Origin: JBBDWK01 sp040902885
GTDB lineage: Bacteria; Acidobacteriota; Terriglobia; Bryobacterales; Bryobacteraceae
Assembly: GCA_040902885.1 (NCBI GenBank)
Contig: JBBDWK010000106.1
Location: 1 to 64,000, forward strand
DNA length: 64,000 nucleotides
Direction: 5' to 3'
Shown here: piece after piece, positions 59,668 to 64,000 of the stretch
Numbering within the stretch: the first letter of the stretch is position 1
Layout of the letters: each line of letters starts with the position of its first letter
Made by a program: the position numbers and the translations under genes
The notes under the pieces: generated by a model
What the model was told of the DNA's origin: nothing
The model's input: only the letters and a program-made list of their open reading frames with translations
Databases searched by the model: none

Positions 59668-60603
59668 CTAACTCTTCCCCTCATCCGGCCCCGGGCCTTC
59701 CGCCGGAGGCGGCGCCTCAACTGTGGGCTCGCGCGTCTCCTGCTTCCACGATGGTTGCGGGGGCATCAACGGAGGAACCAGCGGCGCGCCGGAACGCGGC
59801 GGAGAGGGCTGCTCCGGAGCCATCTGAACCGGGGGTCCCTGCGGAACCGGGGGCTGCTGGGCGGGGAAAGAGCTACCCGTGAAAGGCGGCCGTTCGCGCC
59901 GGCGGTCGCGATCCCGGTCGCCTCGCGGCTCGCGGCGCCGCGGCTCGGGTTCGCTTATCAGGCCACGCCGTCCGCGCAACTCGATGATCTCGCCTTTGTA
60001 CACCCAGACCTTGACGCCGATGACTCCATACGTGGTGTGCGCTTCGGTGGTCCCGAAATCGATATCCGCCCGCAGGGTGTGCAGCGGAAGCTGCCCCTGC
60101 AGGTACCATTCGCTGCGCGCGATCTCGGCGCCGTTCAGACGGCCCGACACGCGGATCTTGATGCCCTTGCAGCCGAAGCGCAGAGCCGAATCCACGGCCT
60201 TCCGCATGGCCCGCCGGAACGCCACGCGCTTTTCGAGCTGCAAAGCGATCGACTCCGACACCAGTTGCGCGTCCAGCTCCGGCTTGTGTACTTCCTGAAT
60301 GTCGATGAATACGTCCCGTTTGGTCTTACGGGCCAAGTCCTGCTTTAGCTTCTCGATCTCCGCGCCCTTGCGCCCGATGACGATGCCGGGGCGCGAGGTC
60401 CGGATGGTGACCCGCAGCTTATTGCCGGGGCGGTCCACCTCGATCGAGCTGACGCCGGCCGACCGCAGCCGGCGGCGCAGCTCCTCGCGAAGCTTCAGGT
60501 CTTCCTGGAGCAGCTTGGCGTAGCCCTGCCGCGCGAACCAGCGCGACCGCCACGTCTTCGTGTACCCCAGCCTGAACCCGTACGGATGAACTTTTTGTCC
60601 CAT
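59668..60603 (-). CDS. rpsC: Ribosomal protein S3 with long C-terminal extension
   Basis: A 311-residue S3, against about 210-235 in most bacteria. The core has GQKVHPYGFRLGYTKTWRSR, the KH domain GIVIGRKGAEIEKLKQDLAR and HTTYGVIGVKVWVYKGEII. After about residue 215 comes a tail of ~95 residues that is Arg/Asp-rich then Pro-rich (RREPRGDRDRDRRRERPPFT ... QQPPVPQGPPVQMAPEQPSP). It lies at the mRNA entry tunnel, so the tail could touch mRNA or another factor; that is inference. Confidence 0.96.
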   Translation of the reverse strand: MGQKVHPYGFRLGYTKTWRSRWFARQGYAKLLQEDLKLREELRRRLRSAGVSSIEVDRPGNKLRVTIRTSRPGIVIGRKGAEIEKLKQDLARKTKRDVFIDIQEVHKPELDAQLVSESIALQLEKRVAFRRAMRKAVDSALRFGCKGIKIRVSGRLNGAEIARSEWYLQGQLPLHTLRADIDFGTTEAHTTYGVIGVKVWVYKGEIIELRGRRGLISEPEPRRREPRGDRDRDRRRERPPFTGSSFPAQQPPVPQGPPVQMAPEQPSPPRSGAPLVPPLMPPQPSWKQETREPTVEAPPPAEGPGPDEGKS

Positions 60604-60605
60604 TT

Positions 60606-60950
60606 CTACGGCTTGCCTTTCTCCGCCACCGCGACCACGATATGGGCCGACCGCCTCTGGTAGCGGTACGCCCTGCCCATCGGCGCCGGACGAATCCGTT
60701 TCATGCGCGGGCCTTCGTTCACGTAGGCCTGGCTCACCACCAGCTCGTCGACGTCAATGTCCTCGAAGCGATGGCGCGCGTTGGCAATGGCCGACTTGAG
60801 CACCTTTTCCACGGTGGGAGCGATGCGCTTGTTGGCGGCGCGCAAAGTGGTGAGGGCCTGGCCCGCGTTCTGCCCGCGAATCAGGTCCACGACCAGCCGC
60901 GCCTTCTGCGGCGATGTTCTGATGTATCTGGCCTCAGCTCTGGCTTCCAT
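60606..60950 (-). CDS. rplV: Ribosomal protein L22
   Basis: A 114-residue L22: EARAEARYIRTSPQKARLVV DLIRG and the conserved hairpin loop GPRMKRIRPAPMGRAYRYQR that lines the exit tunnel. It follows rpsS by 5 nt. Confidence 0.97.
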   Translation of the reverse strand: MEARAEARYIRTSPQKARLVVDLIRGQNAGQALTTLRAANKRIAPTVEKVLKSAIANARHRFEDIDVDELVVSQAYVNEGPRMKRIRPAPMGRAYRYQRRSAHIVVAVAEKGKP

Positions 60951-60955
60951 CTTCC

Positions 60956-61243
60956 CTATCCCTTCGACGACTTCTCGGAGGCGGACTTCACCGCGTGACC
61001 CTTAAAGGTCCGCGTCGGCGAAAACTCGCCCAGCTTGTGCCCCACCATGTTTTCGGTGATGTACACGGGAATGAACTTCTTGCCGTTGTGGACGGCTATG
61101 GTGTGGCCGACGAACTCGGGAAGAATGGTCGAGCGGCGGGACCAGGTCTTGACCACCTTCTTCTCGCTCTTCACATTCATCCGCTCGATCTTCACCTCCA
61201 GGTGAGTATCGGTGAACGGTCCTTTACTGACTGATCGTCCCAT
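60956..61243 (-). CDS. rpsS: Ribosomal protein S19
   Basis: A 95-residue S19: GRSVSKGPFTDTHLEVKIER and STILPEFVGHTIAVHNGKKF. It pairs with S13 in the 30S head. Confidence 0.97.
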   Translation of the reverse strand: MGRSVSKGPFTDTHLEVKIERMNVKSEKKVVKTWSRRSTILPEFVGHTIAVHNGKKFIPVYITENMVGHKLGEFSPTRTFKGHAVKSASEKSSKG

Positions 61244-61256
61244 GCTTGTCTCCGGC

Positions 61257-62087
61257 CTACCTCTTCTTCGACTTCCGGCTCACGATCCACTTATCGGTCT
61301 TCTTGTTGTTGCGCGTCTTGTACCCGCGCGTCGGCTGGCCCCAGGGCGTTACCGGGTGCCGGCCGCCGGAAGTCTTGCCCTCGCCGCCGCCGTGCGGGTG
61401 ATCCACGGGATTCATGGAGACGCCCCGGTTGTGGGGACGCCGGCCCATCCAGCGGTTGCGCCCCGCCTTGCCGAGCGAGATGTTCTCATGGTCCAGATTG
61501 CCCACCTGGCCAACCGTCGCCATGGAATCCACCGGCACGCGCCGGATCTCGCCGGATGGCAGCTTCAACAGCGCCAGATCGCCTTCCTTCGACACCAGTT
61601 GCACTTGGGTGCCGGCCGAGCGCGCCATCTGGGCGCCCTTGCCGGGCCGCAGCTCGACATTGTGCACCACCGTGCCGGCCGGAATGTTGCGCAGCGGCAG
61701 CGCGTTGCCCACCAGAATGTCCGCGTCCGGTCCGGACACCACCGCCTGGCCCACCTTCAGGCCGTGCGGCTGCAGAATGTATCGCTTCTCGCCGTCCTTG
61801 TAGTGCAGCAGCGCGATGCGGGCGGAGCGGTTCGGATCGTATTCAATGGCCGCGACCACCGCTGGAATCCCGGTCTTATCGCGCTTGAAATCGACCACGC
61901 GGTAATTGCGCTTGTGCCCGCCGCCCATGAAGCGCGAGGTCACGCGCCCGCCGCTGTTGCGTCCGCCGGTTCGCTTGTGGGGCTCGATCAGCGACTTCTC
62001 CGGCGTGTCCTTGGTAATGTCGTCCCGAGAGACGACGCTCTGAAAGCGCCGCGTGGGTGTCGTGGGTCTGTATGTCTTGACCGCCAT
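61257..62087 (-). CDS. rplB: Ribosomal protein L2
   Basis: A 276-residue L2: GRNSGGRVTSRFMGGGHKRN YRVVDFKRDK and the conserved GVSMNPVDHPHGGGEGKTSG loop near the peptidyl transferase centre. It is one of the most conserved proteins of the cluster. Confidence 0.98.
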   Translation of the reverse strand: MAVKTYRPTTPTRRFQSVVSRDDITKDTPEKSLIEPHKRTGGRNSGGRVTSRFMGGGHKRNYRVVDFKRDKTGIPAVVAAIEYDPNRSARIALLHYKDGEKRYILQPHGLKVGQAVVSGPDADILVGNALPLRNIPAGTVVHNVELRPGKGAQMARSAGTQVQLVSKEGDLALLKLPSGEIRRVPVDSMATVGQVGNLDHENISLGKAGRNRWMGRRPHNRGVSMNPVDHPHGGGEGKTSGGRHPVTPWGQPTRGYKTRNNKKTDKWIVSRKSKKR

Positions 62088-62088
62088 C

Positions 62089-62376
62089 TTATAGCTCCGC
62101 GTACTCCGGCATCTTCTGGCCGGGCTTGAGTCTTACGTACGCCTTTTTCCAATCGGGCCGATAGCCGCTGAACCGGCCGCGCCGGCGCATTTTGCCCTCC
62201 GTGTTCGCGGTCCTCACTTCGGCCACCTTGACCCGGAACAGCTTCTCCACCGCCGCCTTCACCTGAACCTTGTTGGCATCCGGAGCCACTTCAAAGCACA
62301 GCGTGCGTTCTTCTTCCTTCTTTTGAACGCCCTTCTCGGTCACGATCGGACGCCGGATTATCTCGTGAATGTTCAT
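62089..62376 (-). CDS. rplW: Ribosomal protein L23
   Basis: A 95-residue L23: IHEIIRRPIVTEKGVQKKEE and AVEKLFRVKVAEVRTANTEG. It docks trigger factor and SRP at the tunnel exit. It overlaps rplD by 4 nt. Confidence 0.96.
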   Translation of the reverse strand: MNIHEIIRRPIVTEKGVQKKEEERTLCFEVAPDANKVQVKAAVEKLFRVKVAEVRTANTEGKMRRRGRFSGYRPDWKKAYVRLKPGQKMPEYAEL

Positions 62377-62999
62377 CGCGACAATGCCTCCGAAAACTTC
62401 TGCGCCACCGCGGAGCTCAACAGAACCGCGTCGGCGTCCAGAAGGTGATACGGATTCACGTCTTTGCTCTCCAGCAGCGTCACGCTTTCCAGATTGCGCG
62501 CGCCGAGAGCCAGGTTGCGGTTCTCGCCGTTATTCACCAGCAGCACCTTGCGCCTGGCTTCCAGTTGGTCGAGCGCGGCGCGAACTACCTTGGTCCTGGG
62601 CTCGGCGAAGGCGAACTCCTCCACCACCTTCAACTGGCCGTCGCGCAGCTTCGCCGACAAAGCCGAGCGCAGCGCGCCTAACAGCATTTTGCGCGGAAGC
62701 CGGTAGGAATAGTCGCGCGGAACGGGACCGTGCACCGTGCCGCCGTGCCGCCAGAGAGGCGACCGGATGCTGCCCATGCGGGCCCGGCCGGTTCCCTTCT
62801 GCTTCCATAGCTTTTTACCCGAGCCGGCGACCTCCGACCGCACCTTGGTCTTGGCGGTTCCCGAGCGCAGGCCGGCACGGAAGTGCCGCACCGCCTCGTA
62901 CAACAGCGCGTCGTTGACCTGGGCGTCGAACACCGTGTCGGCCAGCTCCAGCTCGCCGACCTTCCGATTACTCAAATCCACCACATCTACCTTGGGCAT
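62373..62999 (-). CDS. rplD: Ribosomal protein L4
   Basis: A 208-residue L4: KVDVVDLSNRKVGELELADT and the loop VAGSGKKLWKQKGTGRARMG SIRSP that reaches the exit tunnel. In some bacteria it also represses the S10 operon. Confidence 0.97.
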   Translation of the reverse strand: MPKVDVVDLSNRKVGELELADTVFDAQVNDALLYEAVRHFRAGLRSGTAKTKVRSEVAGSGKKLWKQKGTGRARMGSIRSPLWRHGGTVHGPVPRDYSYRLPRKMLLGALRSALSAKLRDGQLKVVEEFAFAEPRTKVVRAALDQLEARRKVLLVNNGENRNLALGARNLESVTLLESKDVNPYHLLDADAVLLSSAVAQKFSEALSR

Positions 63000-63017
63000 T
63001 GGTTCTTTCCCCCGCCG

Positions 63018-63650
63018 TCACCGTTTGGCCCGGCGAACCAGCACGTAACCGCCGTTCGGTCCTGGCACCGCGCCCTTCACCACGAGAACATTGTCCTCGG
63101 CATCCACGTCGATCACTTCCAGATTGCGCACCGTGACACGCTCATGGCCCATGCGCCCCGCCATGCGCATGCCCGGAAGCACGCGCGACGGAAAGCTGGA
63201 GGCGCCGATCGAGCCAGGCGCGCGATGATGCATCGATCCGTGGCTGCCGCCGCCGCCCCGGAAATGATGCCGTTTCACCACTCCCGCAAAGCCGCGGCCT
63301 TTGCTGATGCCGATCACATCCACCTTGTCCCGGGGCTTGAACTGATCCACCAGAACCTTGTCGCCCGCCTTCAAATCGTCGTCGCCCGGACCCAGATGCA
63401 ACTCCTTCAGGTACCGCGCGCCGTCCACTCCCGCCTTCTTCAGATGGCCGGTGGCCGGCTTGTTGATGCGCGCGGGCTTCACGAATTCGAGCAAGCCGAG
63501 CTGCACGGCGTCGTAACCGTCCGTGGTGGGCGTCTTCCGCTGCACTACCATGCACGGACCCGCCTTCAACAAGGTGACCGGCACGGCCTGGCCGTCAGGT
63601 TGGAAGATCTGGGTCATACCGATCTTTTTGCCGAGAATTCCTGGACTCAT
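63018..63650 (-). CDS. rplC: Ribosomal protein L3
   Basis: A protein of 210 residues from ATG 63650 (MSPGILGKKIGMTQIFQPDG); an upstream opening to 63701 is rejected. The extended loop has GRGFAGVVKRHHFRGGGGSH GSMHHRAPGSIG, which approaches the peptidyl transferase centre. Confidence 0.97.
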   Translation of the reverse strand: MSPGILGKKIGMTQIFQPDGQAVPVTLLKAGPCMVVQRKTPTTDGYDAVQLGLLEFVKPARINKPATGHLKKAGVDGARYLKELHLGPGDDDLKAGDKVLVDQFKPRDKVDVIGISKGRGFAGVVKRHHFRGGGGSHGSMHHRAPGSIGASSFPSRVLPGMRMAGRMGHERVTVRNLEVIDVDAEDNVLVVKGAVPGPNGGYVLVRRAKR

Positions 63651-63718
63651 AAAAAACCTCTCGGGGCCGGCGGGGCATGAAGCTGGTTCCCCAACCCGCA
63701 CCCCTCAATCCCTAACCC

Positions 63719-64000
63719 CTACTTGTGGTCTTTCCCAAACGCCTTGATTTCCACATCCACGCCCGCCGGAAGATCCAGCTTCATCAAGGCGTCCACGGTC
63801 TGCTGCGTGGGCTCGAGAATGTCGAGCAGGCGTTTGTGGGTTCGAATTTCAAACTGCTCCCGCGACTTCTTATCCACGTGAGGGGACCGCAGCACCGTAG
63901 TCCGGTTGCGGACCGTCGGCAGCGGAATGGGACCCGCCACCTGAGCGCCGGTACGCTTGGCCGTGTCCACGATCTCGGTGGTCGACTGGTCGAGCACCCG
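63719..64000 (-). CDS. rpsJ: Ribosomal protein S10, partial at window end
   Basis: The C-terminal ~93 residues of S10 (VLDQSTTEIVDTAKRTGAQV ... SREQFEIRTHKRLLDILEP). Roughly the first 10-13 residues lie beyond the window. S10 is usually the first gene of this cluster; it also serves in antitermination with NusB. Confidence 0.96.
   Translation of the reverse strand, partial: RVLDQSTTEIVDTAKRTGAQVAGPIPLPTVRNRTTVLRSPHVDKKSREQFEIRTHKRLLDILEPTQQTVDALMKLDLPAGVDVEIKAFGKDHK

Overview
The window is a high-GC bacterial chromosome segment, most likely from an Acidobacteriota host of the Solibacter/Bryobacter type. This is an inference from two very large Oar-like TonB-dependent receptors with an N-terminal carboxypeptidase-regulatory domain, an ASPIC/UnbV FG-GAP repeat protein and the general gene style. 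No 16S gene or marker phylogeny is available to confirm it.

Region 1 (about 1.4-26.6 kb) is the late region of a siphovirus-type prophage, almost all on the minus strand. Read from right to left it runs: terminase small and large subunits, gpW-like joiner, lambda-type portal, S49 head protease with a nested in-frame scaffold, capsid decoration, major capsid, head-tail connectors, tail terminator, major tail tube, tail assembly chaperone, tape measure, DUF2460-like protein, a large hub fusion and a distal tail protein. The chaperone carries a canonical -1 slippery heptamer (CCCAAAC, minus strand 10090-10084) that opens a 110-codon extension with no start codon of its own. A HigB/HigA toxin-antitoxin pair sits on the opposite strand inside the tail genes. 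Upstream of the terminase are two + strand accessory genes behind a duplicated 38-nt hairpin element, a Cys-rich HNH-like protein and two tandem ParB-domain DNA methyltransferases. The right end abuts the 3' end of a tRNA-Ala(GGC) gene. No integrase, repressor or lysis gene lies in the window, so the left end is probably outside it. Two genes near the left edge (90-1414 and 1456-2441) are each broken by an apparent one-base loss in a G run.

Region 2 (27.0-48.4 kb) is host DNA. It holds an operon of a LolA/LolB-like envelope protein with an FtsX-type permease and its ATPase; a glycine-zipper lipoprotein; a three-gene operon of two uncharacterised proteins around a patatin-like protein lacking both catalytic residues; an Oar-like receptor; a Fic protein flanked by a duplicated 3' end of that receptor; a second Oar-like receptor; a HEAT-repeat-like exported protein; an ASPIC/UnbV protein with a thioredoxin-like partner; a Tat-exported metallo-beta-lactamase-fold hydrolase; and a divergent Ldh-family oxidoreductase.

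Region 3 (48.45-64.0 kb, minus strand) is the joined S10-spc-alpha ribosomal cluster: S10 (cut by the window end), L3, L4, L23, L2, S19, L22, S3, L16, L29, S17, L14, L24, L5, S14, S8, L6, L18, S5, L30, L15, SecY, Adk, Map, L36, S13, S11, S4, RpoA, L17. infA is absent from its usual place between map and rpmJ. S3 carries a long proline/arginine-rich C-terminal tail.
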